Positions 7,838 to 17,146 of a stretch of 64,000 nucleotides of DNA are shown here, piece after piece (position 1 is the first letter of the stretch; the number at the start of each line of letters is the position of its first letter). The DNA comes from Blautia parvula (GTDB taxonomy: Bacteria; Bacillota; Clostridia; Lachnospirales; Lachnospiraceae), in assembly GCF_020215665.1 (NCBI RefSeq), contig NZ_CP084061.1:1178001-1242000 (forward strand). Direction: 5' to 3'. Both the position numbers and the translations under genes were made by a program. The notes beneath the pieces were generated by a model. The model saw only the letters and a program-made list of their open reading frames with translations, was not told the origin of the DNA and made no database searches.

Positions 7838-10252
7838 TTATTTCTGTACAATGTTGATTATTTTTTTCGGAACATAGATCTCTTTTACAATAGTTCCCGT
7901 CAGCTTATCGGCAACAGCCTCTTTTCCGGCAGCGATGGCCTCCTCCTTAGATGCCTCCGCGCTGATGCTGATAACAGCTCTTGTCTTGCCGTTGATCTGT
8001 ACCGGCACTTCGATCTCGTCGTCCTTCATAGCCTCCTCATCTGCCTTAGGCCACTCTGCGTGGAATACAGAATCTTCATGTCCGTATGCCTCCCAGATTT
8101 CCTCTGTCAGATGGGGTGCGAAAGGAGCCAGAAGCTTTACAAAGGTCTCAATGGTCTCTCTGTCAATGCCGCCTGTCTTCTTGGCAAGCTCAATGAGTTT
8201 ATTGTTGTATTCCATAAAACCGGAGATTACTGTGTTCAGGCTGAAGCTCTCCAGACGCTGTGTGATCTCAAAGACAAGTTTGTGGCGCAGCTTCACCATA
8301 TCTTTTGTCTCGGATACGCCTGCTTCCAGACTGTCCATAGCCAGCTTCCAGAAACGGTTCAGGAAACGGTACACGCCGTCGATTCCTCTGTCATCCCACT
8401 CCGCATCCAGTTCCGGCGGACCTACGAACAGCTCGTAGAGGCGCAGGGAATCACAGCCATAGTCTCTTACCAGGTCATCCGGGGAAACCACATTGCCTTT
8501 GGATTTACTCATCTTAATGCCGTTCTTACCCGTGATCATACCCTGATTGAACAGTTTCTGGAACGGTTCGTCAAAGTCAATAGCTCCGATATCATACAGG
8601 AACTTGGTATAGAAACGGGAATACAGAAGGTGGAGAACCGCATGCTCCACTCCGCCGATATACATATCTACCGGCAGGTATTTGTCTGCTTTTTCTTTTG
8701 AAACCAGTGCCTCGTCATTTTTGTTGTCCACATAGCGCAGGAAATACCAAGAGGAACCTGCCCACTGTGGCATGGTGTTGGTCTCGCGTTTTGCGGCAGC
8801 TCCGCAGACAGGACAGGTGGTGTTCACCCATTCATCAATGGCTGCAAGCGGTGACTCGCCGGTGCCTGTAGGCTCATAGGATTCCACCTCAGGCAGGGTC
8901 AGCGGAAGCTGGTCTTCCGGTACCGGAACATTTCCGCAGTGCGGGCAGTGAATGATCGGAATCGGCTCACCCCAATAGCGCTGGCGGGAGAATACCCAGT
9001 CACGCAGCTTATAGTTTACGGTTTTCTTGCCAATGCCCATTTTTTCTATCATGACAGGCGCTTCTTTTTTAAGGACAGAAGACTCCATGCCGTTCCACTC
9101 GCCGGAATTGATCATGGTGCCGCTGGCCTCTGTGTAGGTCTCTGTCATATTTTCAATCTCTTTTCCGTCCTTGGCGATAACCTGGATGATCGGAATATTG
9201 AATTTTGTGGCAAACTCAAAGTCACGGTCATCATGGGCGGGTACACACATGATGGCACCTGTTCCGTAATCAGCCAGTACGTAGTCAGACAGCCAGATGG
9301 GAACCTTTGCGCCGTTTAACGGATTGACTGCATAAGTTCCTGTGAACACACCTGTCTTCTCCTTGTCCTGGAGACGGTCCACGTTGGATTTCATGGAAGC
9401 ATCGTAGATATATTTCTCCACAGCCTCTTTTGTCTCCGGTGTTGCCAGGGAAGCAGCCAGCTTGTGCTCCGGTGCCAGAACCATGAAGGTTGCACCGTGA
9501 AGGGTATCCGGTCTTGTGGTGTAGACAGTGATCTTTTCGTCTCTTCCGTCCACCGGGAAATCCACCTCGGCTCCGTAGGATTTTCCGATCCAGTCAGACT
9601 GCATCTTTTTCACCTTTTCCGGCCAGTCCAGTTTATCCAGGTCGCTTAACAGACGGTCCGCATATTTTGTGATGCGGAGCATCCACTGGCGCAGGTTCTT
9701 CTTGGTCACAGTGGAACCACAGCGCTCGCAGCAGCCGTTCACAACTTCCTCATTGGCAAGGCCTGTCTTACAGGACGGACACCAGTTGATGGGGAACTCC
9801 TTCTCGTATGCCAGACCCTCTTTGAACATTTTCACAAAGATCCACTGCGTCCATTTGTAGAAGCCCGGATCTGTGGTGTTGACTTCTCTGTCCCAGTCAT
9901 AGATGGCTGCAATATCGTTGATCTGTTTTTTAATGTTTGCCACATTCTGTGCTGTAGATTTTGCCGGGTGAACTCCCATCTTGATGGCATAGTTCTCAGC
10001 CGGAAGGCCGAAAGCGTCCCATCCCATGGGATGAATCAGATAATAGCCCTGCATCATCTTGTAGCGGCTCCACACATCAGAGATCACATATCCTCTCCAG
10101 TGTCCTACGTGAAGACCGTTTCCAGACGGATACGGGAACATGTCCAGACAGTAGTATTTTGGCTTCTGGCCGTCATCTACGTTCACTGGTTTTTCTTCCC
10201 AGTTTTTTCTCCATTTCTGTTCAATCGCCTTATGATTATAAGGTACTGCCAT
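7838..10252 (-). CDS. leuS: Leucyl-tRNA synthetase
   Basis: The 804-residue class I aminoacyl-tRNA synthetase charges tRNA-Leu. Signature HIGH appears as HVGH in PYPSGNGLHVGHWRGY near the N-terminus, and KMSKS is intact (GIKMSKSKGN). Zinc-binding cysteine clusters (CPSCK...CCERCG and CPHCG...CPVCG), a CP1 editing domain and a C-terminal anticodon-binding domain are present. The ATG at 10252 (MAVPYNHKAIEQKW) follows AGGAGG by nine bases; a longer in-frame reading from 10282 would put the ribosome site inside the gene. Expression is governed by the T-box leader just upstream. Confidence 0.97.
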   Translation of the reverse strand: MAVPYNHKAIEQKWRKNWEEKPVNVDDGQKPKYYCLDMFPYPSGNGLHVGHWRGYVISDVWSRYKMMQGYYLIHPMGWDAFGLPAENYAIKMGVHPAKSTAQNVANIKKQINDIAAIYDWDREVNTTDPGFYKWTQWIFVKMFKEGLAYEKEFPINWCPSCKTGLANEEVVNGCCERCGSTVTKKNLRQWMLRITKYADRLLSDLDKLDWPEKVKKMQSDWIGKSYGAEVDFPVDGRDEKITVYTTRPDTLHGATFMVLAPEHKLAASLATPETKEAVEKYIYDASMKSNVDRLQDKEKTGVFTGTYAVNPLNGAKVPIWLSDYVLADYGTGAIMCVPAHDDRDFEFATKFNIPIIQVIAKDGKEIENMTETYTEASGTMINSGEWNGMESSVLKKEAPVMIEKMGIGKKTVNYKLRDWVFSRQRYWGEPIPIIHCPHCGNVPVPEDQLPLTLPEVESYEPTGTGESPLAAIDEWVNTTCPVCGAAAKRETNTMPQWAGSSWYFLRYVDNKNDEALVSKEKADKYLPVDMYIGGVEHAVLHLLYSRFYTKFLYDIGAIDFDEPFQKLFNQGMITGKNGIKMSKSKGNVVSPDDLVRDYGCDSLRLYELFVGPPELDAEWDDRGIDGVYRFLNRFWKLAMDSLEAGVSETKDMVKLRHKLVFEITQRLESFSLNTVISGFMEYNNKLIELAKKTGGIDRETIETFVKLLAPFAPHLTEEIWEAYGHEDSVFHAEWPKADEEAMKDDEIEVPVQINGKTRAVISISAEASKEEAIAAGKEAVADKLTGTIVKEIYVPKKIINIVQK

Positions 10253-10321
10253 AATTTCATTCCTCCTGGTTTTCATTTTCATGCCCGCCCGGGCATCTTA
10301 AAGCTTTATGCCAAAGCATAG

Positions 10322-10363
10322 AAAAAGCCCTTTAGTCACTATACTTTAGAGACGAAAGGGCTT
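10322..10363 (-). terminator. Attenuator hairpin of the leuS T-box
   Basis: Minus-strand arms AAGCCCTTT and AAAGGGCTT enclose a 20-base loop and end in TTTTC. The hairpin sits directly after the T-box sequence, as expected of the terminator alternative. Confidence 0.8.
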
Positions 10364-10600
10364 ATTTTTCCGTGGTACCACTCTAATTCATCCGCAATGC
10401 CGGATGCACTCATTTTGATTCTGTAACGGGAACTCCCGCCCGCACTTACCTGCATGACGACTTTCAGCACGGGAACTCCGAGGCCAGTTCAAAAGCTTCT
10501 CTATACTGCCTCACACCAGCCGGCAGCTCTCTGGGATAAAGGACACTCTCTACTACTCCTCATCAAAGTCTCTCTCATATTGGCTATTTGTCATAGACTA
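10322..10600 (-). promoter_or_regulatory. T-box riboswitch leader of leuS
   Basis: On the minus strand the leader contains a long stem I region and a T-box sequence GAGTGGTACCACGG (about 10384-10371), followed directly by an intrinsic terminator. The codon CTG (10487-10485), preceded by GAA in the expected 3' side of the specifier loop, is the likely specifier for leucine and agrees with the downstream gene. Uncharged tRNA-Leu would pair with the T-box bulge and permit readthrough. Stem boundaries were not folded by computation. Confidence 0.88.
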
Positions 10601-10606
10601 TCTGTT

Positions 10607-10635
10607 ATTCTACCGATATCGCCAGATTTTGTCAA
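10607..10635 (-). promoter_or_regulatory. leuS promoter
   Basis: Perfect TTGACA (10635-10630) and TAGAAT (10612-10607) with a 17-base spacer lie directly upstream of the T-box leader, in the gap after the membrane-protein gene. Confidence 0.75.
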
Positions 10636-10665
10636 GACTCTATGCTGTTTCTTCCCAAAAAAATC

Positions 10666-12258
10666 CTATTCTTCCAGTGAGAGCACCGTACAGGCCGGCT
10701 CCCCTTCCGTGTATTCAATGGTAAGGGTATCTCCCACGTCATATTTTATAATTTCAGGATATTCTGTAACCGGAAAATCAAACACCAGATCCTTGTTCTC
10801 CAGCACCACATAGAAGTGGGAATTTCCATCCATGACGGCCTGGGCCACCCGCTTGATCTTACCGGATACGGTCTGGGAAGTGAGCGTCTCGGTGCCGGAG
10901 GAAATCCCGTTGGCAGCCAGCAGCTTCACATAGGCTTTCTCACATTCTGCCACAGTATCTCCTATGGCTACATTCTGGTATTTCTGGATATTGACCATTG
11001 CGTACTTCTTAACCAGACCTCCGCCGTCTTTCAGAGCCATAAAATATGTGGGCTCCCCGGAAATATTCAGAAGCAGCGGGAAGGCTGCCGTATATTTTAA
11101 GTTCTGTACCTGACCTTCCGCGGACTCCATAGCGGAATACTCCTCCGCGCCGGCACAGGAATAGTACCTGGTCTCCATGGTACGCTGGTTCATCAGCACA
11201 AATCCCACATTGGAGCGGTCGCCGCTGACAGAGGTAATGCCTGTGTATACCCACACGTCGTCCTCCAGCGCCAGATAATTATAGCCGTCTGTTGTTTTGA
11301 GACAGCCTTTCTGTCCCAGAACGCTGTTAAAAAATCCGTTTTTCAGCATTCCGTGATAGTTATAGAGCTGGATCAGAAGATCTGCCGGATAGGCACGGTC
11401 CACCCACTGGGGACAGTCTTTTATGTTATATTCTGTTGTCTCTCCGGTGATGGCATTACAGAGGACCACCTTGCCGATGGTCTGTCCGCCGAAAAGGCCA
11501 ATGTTGAATTTCTTTACCGGACAGATCCAATAAGGAACTCCCTCATCGTTGATCTCAAAGCTGAGCTGGTCAAACATATATGTGGGATAATTGAACCGCA
11601 GATGCCTGTAAATATTTCTGTTGAAATATTCGGACTCGGAATATTTGATCCCCTCATCCAGTTTCACAAGCTCTGTATTCTGGGTTGCCATATCGATTCG
11701 GATATAGGCCGGAATGCCCTCTTTCTGGTTCGTCAGCCATTTGATGGGGCTGGCGTAGACAAGAGGGGTCACTCGGTAAGGCTGTCCCTGGTAATTGATC
11801 TGTGAGTAGATATCACTGACCTCAAACTGAGAGACCATATCCACCATGCTTCCCATCTTTCTGTTTCCCAGAAGTCCTGCGGAATCTTTATCGAGAAGAG
11901 GAATCTGGTTGTAGCTGATTTCCTCAATATCTTCTGTAAAATCTCTTTCTTCGGGGATAACAATCTTCTGATACTTGTTGGCATTGATAATAGGGGATGA
12001 CAGCAGGCTTCCGATGGCGTACACAACAATGATCGCCCCGATCACCAGCAGTCCACCCTTCATCACTTTGTTCTTTTTTACGTCCCCCACACTGTGGAAG
12101 CGTTTCCTGATTCCGTATACTGCCAGTATCACCACTACAATGGCGACCAGGAAGAACCAGAATCCACTTTCATGAATGTTGATGGCCGGCAGAGTAAAAT
12201 AGTAATAGAGAAATGCCAGAACTACCACAGCAAGACCCGCCGCAATTTTTTTCTTCAT
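10666..12258 (-). CDS. Conserved membrane protein of unknown function
   Basis: I cannot name this 530-residue protein. It begins with two or three transmembrane helices (about residues 5-25, 33-50 and 68-88), then a large soluble region of about 430 residues, presumably outside the membrane, with many aromatic beta-strand-like segments and no recognisable catalytic motif. The last 70 residues (VSGKIKRVAQAVMDGNSHFY) resemble an OB-like or barrel segment. It lies between leuS and the EF-G-like gene on the same strand, with the leuS promoter placed between it and leuS, so it is not in the leuS unit. Confidence 0.75.
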   Translation of the reverse strand: MKKKIAAGLAVVVLAFLYYYFTLPAINIHESGFWFFLVAIVVVILAVYGIRKRFHSVGDVKKNKVMKGGLLVIGAIIVVYAIGSLLSSPIINANKYQKIVIPEERDFTEDIEEISYNQIPLLDKDSAGLLGNRKMGSMVDMVSQFEVSDIYSQINYQGQPYRVTPLVYASPIKWLTNQKEGIPAYIRIDMATQNTELVKLDEGIKYSESEYFNRNIYRHLRFNYPTYMFDQLSFEINDEGVPYWICPVKKFNIGLFGGQTIGKVVLCNAITGETTEYNIKDCPQWVDRAYPADLLIQLYNYHGMLKNGFFNSVLGQKGCLKTTDGYNYLALEDDVWVYTGITSVSGDRSNVGFVLMNQRTMETRYYSCAGAEEYSAMESAEGQVQNLKYTAAFPLLLNISGEPTYFMALKDGGGLVKKYAMVNIQKYQNVAIGDTVAECEKAYVKLLAANGISSGTETLTSQTVSGKIKRVAQAVMDGNSHFYVVLENKDLVFDFPVTEYPEIIKYDVGDTLTIEYTEGEPACTVLSLEE

Positions 12259-12333
12259 ACTTTTATCAAATCCTTTCTTTAGCTTAGGGAACAGTTTACC
12301 ATGAGAAAAGGCGGGTTACAAGTTTTTTTCATG

Positions 12334-12372
12334 AAAAAGCCCCGGAAAACCGAATCTTTCAGTTTCCGGGGC
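12334..12372 (-). terminator. Terminator of the EF-G-like gene
   Basis: Arms GCCCCGGAAA and TTTCCGGGGC form a 10-bp stem with a 14-base loop, followed by TTTTTC on the minus strand, 13 bases after the gene stop. Confidence 0.85.
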
Positions 12373-12384
12373 AAAAATATCTGA

Positions 12385-14475
12385 TTATTCGTTCTCTTCC
12401 GCACTTGCGCGGGCTGCAATCTCTTTCTCCTGGATATCAGAAGGAGCCTGCTCATAGCGTGAGAATTCAAAAGCGAAGTTACCGCTTCCGCCTGTCATGG
12501 AACGCAGGTCTGTGGAGTATCCATAGATGGACAGCATAGGCACATCTGCCTCCACCACGGTGCATCCCTTATGGTCCGGATCAGGATTCATGCCCAGCAC
12601 ACGGCCGCGGCGTTTGTTCAGATCTCCCATAACATCACCGGTGTATTTATCCGGAACGGTTACCTTCATGGATACGATCGGCTCCAGCAGAACCGGTGAG
12701 GCTTCCATGAAGCCCTTCTTAAATGCCTGGACAGCGGCTGTCTTGAACGCCATCTCAGAGGAGTCTACCGGATGATAGGAACCATCATAGAGCACAGCCT
12801 TCACACCCACTACCGGATAGGCAGCCAGAGGTCCTTTTATCACAGAGTCCTGAACACCCTTCTCCACTGCCGGGAAGTAGTTCTTGGGAACTGCGCCGCC
12901 CACTACGATCTGCTCAAATACATAAGGCTTCTCCAGATCACCGGAAGGCTCGAATGTCATCTTAACGTGACCGTACTGACCATGTCCGCCGGACTGTTTC
13001 TTATATTTTGCTTCCACATCGGCTTTTTTGCGGATTGTCTCGCGGAACGGAACTCTCGGTTTGGAAAGTTCAATGTCCACTTTATAACGCTCTTTCAGTT
13101 TGCTCACCACAATGTCAAGGTGCTGCTCACCGATCCCGTAGATCAGTGTCTGGCGGTTGGCGGAATCATTCTCCACACGCAGAGTCAGATCTTCCTGCAT
13201 CATCTTGGAGAGGGCCTGGGAAACCTTGTCATCATCGCCCTTGTTCACCGTATTATAGCGTTTGTATGTATACGGAACGGAAATCTCGGTCTTGCCGAAT
13301 ACGATGGGTGTGCTCTTTGTGGAAAGGGTATCTCCTGTAGCTACGGTGTTCAGTTTGGCAATGGCACCGATATCGCCTGCGTGGAGTTCCGGCACCTCAA
13401 TGGGTTTGGAGCCTTCCAGCACGTACAGTTTATTTAATTTCTCTTCGGAATCCTTGGTCGCATTGTATAAGGTGTCATCGCCTTTGATAACACCGGAGCA
13501 GACCTTGACCAGGGAATATTTACCCAGGAACGGATCCACAATGGTCTTGAACACGTATGCAGATTTTGCTTTTGCAAAATCATAGTTCGCCTGGTAAATC
13601 TCATTTGTCTTGGCATTCATGCCTGCGCATGTCTTCTGATCCGGACTTGGGAAATAGCCGCAGATATCATCCAGCAGGTTGGCAACGCCCTGCACGTTCA
13701 CCGTGGAGCCCATACATACCGGGATGATGCTGCCGTCTGAAATATTCATCTTCAGGGCGGCGGAAACCTCTGCCACGGAGAATTCTTCCCCTGCAAAGTA
13801 GCGGTCCATGAATTCCTCACTGATCTCCGCTACGGATTCCATCAATGTGTCATGATACTGCTCCAGATAATCCTGCAGATACTCAGGAACCGGACATTCT
13901 TTTTTCTGACCTCTGTCGATGTATCTTCTTCCGGCCTGTTTCACGATGTTTACATAGCCTACGAATTCTTCATTCTCACGGATCGGCATATGGATCGGCG
14001 CGATTTTCTTTCCGTACAGTTCTGTCAGGCTTTCCACTACTTTTCTGTAGCTTACATTGTCCACATCCATCTCTGTTACAAAGAACATGCGGGGAAGATT
14101 GTATTTTTCACACATCTCCCAGGCTTTCTGTGTCCCTACCTGTACGCCTGCTTTACCTGAAACCACAATGATCGCTGCATCGGCTGCTGCAACTGCTTCC
14201 TCCACTTCCCCTACAAAGTCGAAATAGCCCGGGGTGTCCAGTACATTGATCTTTACTTTCCCCCATTGAATCGGAACCACAGATGTCGAAATTGAGAATT
14301 TTCTTTTAATCTCCTCTTTATCATAATCACTTACCGTGTTACCATCTGTTACCTTTCCCAAGCGGTTCGTAATACCTGACAAGTAAGCCATTGCCTCCAC
14401 CAGACTTGTCTTTCCGGCACCGCCATGACCGAGCAGGACCACATTTCTTATTCTGTCGCTTCTGAAAACGTCCAT
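12385..14475 (-). CDS. fusA: Elongation factor G-like GTPase (FusA2 type)
   Basis: The 696-residue protein has the full EF-G layout: GTPase domain, domain II, and domains III-V including the FERY/FRETI region (VPFRETIRKKADVEAKYKKQSGGHGQYGHV). Its G motifs depart from canonical EF-G. The P-loop is GHGGAGKT (16-23), the DTPGH motif reads DTPGY (80-84) so the catalytic His is Tyr, and the NKxD motif reads TEMD (134-137). This places it with the EF-G paralogues rather than the translocase encoded in the str operon. Whether it translocates, recycles ribosomes or has another role cannot be said. GGGAGG lies eight bases before the ATG. It appears monocistronic. Confidence 0.9.
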   Translation of the reverse strand: MDVFRSDRIRNVVLLGHGGAGKTSLVEAMAYLSGITNRLGKVTDGNTVSDYDKEEIKRKFSISTSVVPIQWGKVKINVLDTPGYFDFVGEVEEAVAAADAAIIVVSGKAGVQVGTQKAWEMCEKYNLPRMFFVTEMDVDNVSYRKVVESLTELYGKKIAPIHMPIRENEEFVGYVNIVKQAGRRYIDRGQKKECPVPEYLQDYLEQYHDTLMESVAEISEEFMDRYFAGEEFSVAEVSAALKMNISDGSIIPVCMGSTVNVQGVANLLDDICGYFPSPDQKTCAGMNAKTNEIYQANYDFAKAKSAYVFKTIVDPFLGKYSLVKVCSGVIKGDDTLYNATKDSEEKLNKLYVLEGSKPIEVPELHAGDIGAIAKLNTVATGDTLSTKSTPIVFGKTEISVPYTYKRYNTVNKGDDDKVSQALSKMMQEDLTLRVENDSANRQTLIYGIGEQHLDIVVSKLKERYKVDIELSKPRVPFRETIRKKADVEAKYKKQSGGHGQYGHVKMTFEPSGDLEKPYVFEQIVVGGAVPKNYFPAVEKGVQDSVIKGPLAAYPVVGVKAVLYDGSYHPVDSSEMAFKTAAVQAFKKGFMEASPVLLEPIVSMKVTVPDKYTGDVMGDLNKRRGRVLGMNPDPDHKGCTVVEADVPMLSIYGYSTDLRSMTGGSGNFAFEFSRYEQAPSDIQEKEIAARASAEENE

Positions 14476-14507
14476 ATGTAATACCTCCCAATTTTTGATA
14501 TGTATAT

Positions 14508-14536
14508 ATTTTACTAAAAAGATAGCAACAATTCAA
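14508..14536 (-). promoter_or_regulatory. Promoter of the EF-G-like gene
   Basis: On the minus strand TTGAAT (14536-14531) and TAAAAT (14513-14508) have a 17-base spacer and lie about 33 bases before the ATG. Sequence between this and the divergent tyrA promoter is AT-rich with no gene. Confidence 0.6.
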
Positions 14537-14616
14537 GTATTTTATTCAAATTAGACAAGAAATTTTTCTCTTTTATTGGTCAAAATTACAGTGCAACGCT
14601 TTAAAGCGCAAAATCG

Positions 14617-14645
14617 TTGACAATTGGCGCTCCTTGTCATAAAAT
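14617..14645 (+). promoter_or_regulatory. tyrA-aroA promoter
   Basis: TTGACA (14617-14622) and TAAAAT (14640-14645) with a 17-base spacer. A leader of about 90 bases follows and contains a hairpin-prone segment (ACAGAA...TTCTGT, about 14685-14715); no attenuator was recognised in it. Confidence 0.7.
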
Positions 14646-14743
14646 AATACTGTTTGGCGGACACAAAAACCCGCTGTTTATTAACGACAGAAGCTTCGCT
14701 GCAGGTTTTCTGTTGTCACAATAAGAAGAAGGAGCATATTTCA

Positions 14744-15841
14744 ATGGAAACAACTACGATTGGCTTTATTGGTCTCGGTTTAATCGGCGGTTCCATAGCC
14801 AAAGCCATCCGGAAATTTCATCCGGAATACCAGATTCTGGCCTACAACCGGACCAGGGACACTTTGGAGGACGCCGTCTTTGATGGTATTGTGGATATTG
14901 CCTGTGATGAGCATGATTCCAAATTCGCCCTCTGTGATATCATTTTCCTATGCGCCACCGTGGACTATAATATAGAATGTCTCCCCTGGCTGAAGCAGAT
15001 CATAAGGCCGGGCTGCATTCTGACTGATGTGGGAAGTGTGAAAGGTGAGATACATAAGGAGATCACCGCGCTCTCCATGGCCCCCAATTTTATCGGCGGA
15101 CACCCCATGGCGGGAAGCGAGAAGACCGGCTATGAGCACTCCACAGACCATCTGATTGAAAATGCTTACTATATCCTTACTCCTTCCGAGGAGGTAGGGC
15201 TTGATAAGATAGGGGTCTACACAGAGCTTGTGACTTCCATCGGCGCCCTGCCTATGATACTGACCTGGGAGGAGCATGACTACATTACCGCCGCGGTCAG
15301 CCATCTCCCTCATGTGGTGGCAGCTGCCCTTGTGAATCTGGTGAATAAACTGGATTCCCCATCCGAACATATGAAGTCCATTGCCGCGGGGGGATTTAAG
15401 GACATTACCAGGATTGCTTCCTCCTCCCCCCATATGTGGCAGCAGATCTGCATGGAAAACCCGGATAACATTTCCCAGGTCCTGGATGAGTTCATCCGCC
15501 TGATCGTACAGGCAAAATATCTGGTGGACCAGCGGGACGGGGAAGGCCTGTATCAGATGTTTCAGGATTCCAGGGAGTACAGGGATTCCATAAGCGACAC
15601 CTCCAGCGGCCCGATCAAGAAAGAGTATGCCCTCTACTGCGATATCATTGATGAGACAGGTGCCATTGCCACCATCGCTACCATCCTGTCCATGAATAAT
15701 ATCAGTATAAAAAATATCGGCATTATCCATAACCGTGAATTCGACGAGGGTGTATTAAAGATCGACTTCTATGATCAGGACGCCCAGAAAGAAGCTGCAG
15801 AACAGCTTGGAAAACGGAACTACATCATATATGAACGTTAG
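14744..15841 (+). CDS. tyrA: Prephenate dehydrogenase (TyrA) with ACT domain
   Basis: The 365-residue enzyme oxidatively decarboxylates prephenate to 4-hydroxyphenylpyruvate with NAD, for tyrosine synthesis. The Rossmann motif GFIGLGLIGGSIAKA opens the protein. HPMAGSEKTGYEHS and SHLPHVVAAAL are typical of the family, and a C-terminal ACT domain (about residues 295-365) suggests feedback control by tyrosine. I chose the ATG at 14744, nine bases after GAAGGAG; a TTG at 14654 extends the frame but lacks a ribosome site and homology. aroA follows after 9 bases. Confidence 0.95.
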   Translation: METTTIGFIGLGLIGGSIAKAIRKFHPEYQILAYNRTRDTLEDAVFDGIVDIACDEHDSKFALCDIIFLCATVDYNIECLPWLKQIIRPGCILTDVGSVKGEIHKEITALSMAPNFIGGHPMAGSEKTGYEHSTDHLIENAYYILTPSEEVGLDKIGVYTELVTSIGALPMILTWEEHDYITAAVSHLPHVVAAALVNLVNKLDSPSEHMKSIAAGGFKDITRIASSSPHMWQQICMENPDNISQVLDEFIRLIVQAKYLVDQRDGEGLYQMFQDSREYRDSISDTSSGPIKKEYALYCDIIDETGAIATIATILSMNNISIKNIGIIHNREFDEGVLKIDFYDQDAQKEAAEQLGKRNYIIYER

Positions 15842-15850
15842 GAGTCATCC

Positions 15851-17122
15851 ATGAAATTCAGAAAGACAGAAGCCTTAAAAGGCGAAGTTACCATACCCGG
15901 AGATAAATCCATCTCCCACCGCGCAGTTATGCTGGGAGCCATCTCCCGGGGAACCACAAGGATCACCAATTTTTTAAGAGGGGCGGACTGCCTCTCCACC
16001 ATTGCCTGCTTCCGGAAAATGGGCATCTCCATTGAAGAATTCCCGGAAGAGATCCTGGTGCACGGAAACGGTCTCCACGGCCTCCATGCGCCGACAGATA
16101 TTCTGGACGTGGGCAACAGCGGAACCACGGCAAGACTCATCTCCGGCATACTGGCCGGACAGTCCTTTGAGAGCACACTGACCGGAGACGCCTCCATCTG
16201 CAGGCGCCCCATGAAACGGATCATCACTCCCCTCTCCATGATGGGCGCGGATGTTAAAAGTCTTCGGGAAAACGGCTGTGCTCCCCTTGCGATCCGTGGC
16301 AGCCGGCTGCAGGGCATCCATTACGAATCCCCTGTGGCCTCCGCTCAGGTAAAATCCTGTGTTCTTCTGGCAGGGCTGTATGCGGATAAGGAGACAAGCG
16401 TCACGGAACCCTATATCTCCAGAGACCATTCCGAACGTATGCTGGCAAGCTTCGGCGCGGACATAAAAACAGAGAACTGCACCGTGACCATACAGCCGGA
16501 GCCGAAGCTTACAGGACAGGACGTTGCCGTGCCGGGAGACATCTCCTCCGCCGCTTATTTCATCGCTGCCGCCCTTTTGGTGCCGGGTTCCGAGCTGCTG
16601 ATCAAAAATGTGGGCATCAATCCCACAAGAGACGGCATCCTCGGCGTATGCCGCCGTATGGGCGCTGACATTGCCATCCTGAACAAGAGGGAACACGGCA
16701 GGGAGCCGGTGGCAGATCTGCTGGTCAGACACAGCGCGTTAAAAGGAACTGTCATTGAGGGGGCTGAGATTCCCACACTTATCGATGAACTTCCCGTCCT
16801 TGCCGTGCTGGCCGCCTTCGCGGAAGGCCGCACCGTCATCCGGGACGCGCAGGAACTGAAAGTCAAGGAATCCAACCGTCTGGATATTCTGGTACACCAT
16901 CTAAGCGCAATGGGCGCTGACGTCACAGGAACAGAGGACGGAATGATCATCCGGGGAGGACGGCCGCTTCACGGAGCTGTGCTTGAAAGCCATCTGGACC
17001 ACCGGATCGCCATGTCCTTTGCCGTGGCCGGCATAGCGGCAAAGGGCGAGACAGAGATCCTGCAGGCAGACTGTGTGGATATCTCCTACCCGGGATTTTA
17101 CAGAGATCTTCTGGAAAGATAA
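15851..17122 (+). CDS. aroA: 5-enolpyruvylshikimate-3-phosphate synthase
   Basis: The 423-residue enzyme adds enolpyruvyl from PEP to shikimate-3-phosphate in the shikimate pathway. The PEP/S3P motifs are present: PGDKSISHRAV at the N-terminus, VGNSGTTARL near residue 90 and KESNRL near residue 340. It lies in an operon with tyrA, 9 bases apart with GGAG before the ATG. A TetR-family gene follows after 24 bases and may be transcribed by readthrough. Confidence 0.97.
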   Translation: MKFRKTEALKGEVTIPGDKSISHRAVMLGAISRGTTRITNFLRGADCLSTIACFRKMGISIEEFPEEILVHGNGLHGLHAPTDILDVGNSGTTARLISGILAGQSFESTLTGDASICRRPMKRIITPLSMMGADVKSLRENGCAPLAIRGSRLQGIHYESPVASAQVKSCVLLAGLYADKETSVTEPYISRDHSERMLASFGADIKTENCTVTIQPEPKLTGQDVAVPGDISSAAYFIAAALLVPGSELLIKNVGINPTRDGILGVCRRMGADIAILNKREHGREPVADLLVRHSALKGTVIEGAEIPTLIDELPVLAVLAAFAEGRTVIRDAQELKVKESNRLDILVHHLSAMGADVTGTEDGMIIRGGRPLHGAVLESHLDHRIAMSFAVAGIAAKGETEILQADCVDISYPGFYRDLLER

Positions 17123-17146
17123 ACACACGCAGGAAAGGAGCGGAAT

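Noticed and set aside
14948-15730. Minus-strand open frame of 260 codons opposite tyrA
   Set aside because: Antisense to a clear prephenate dehydrogenase, rich in Gly and His in a shadow-like pattern, no ribosome site.
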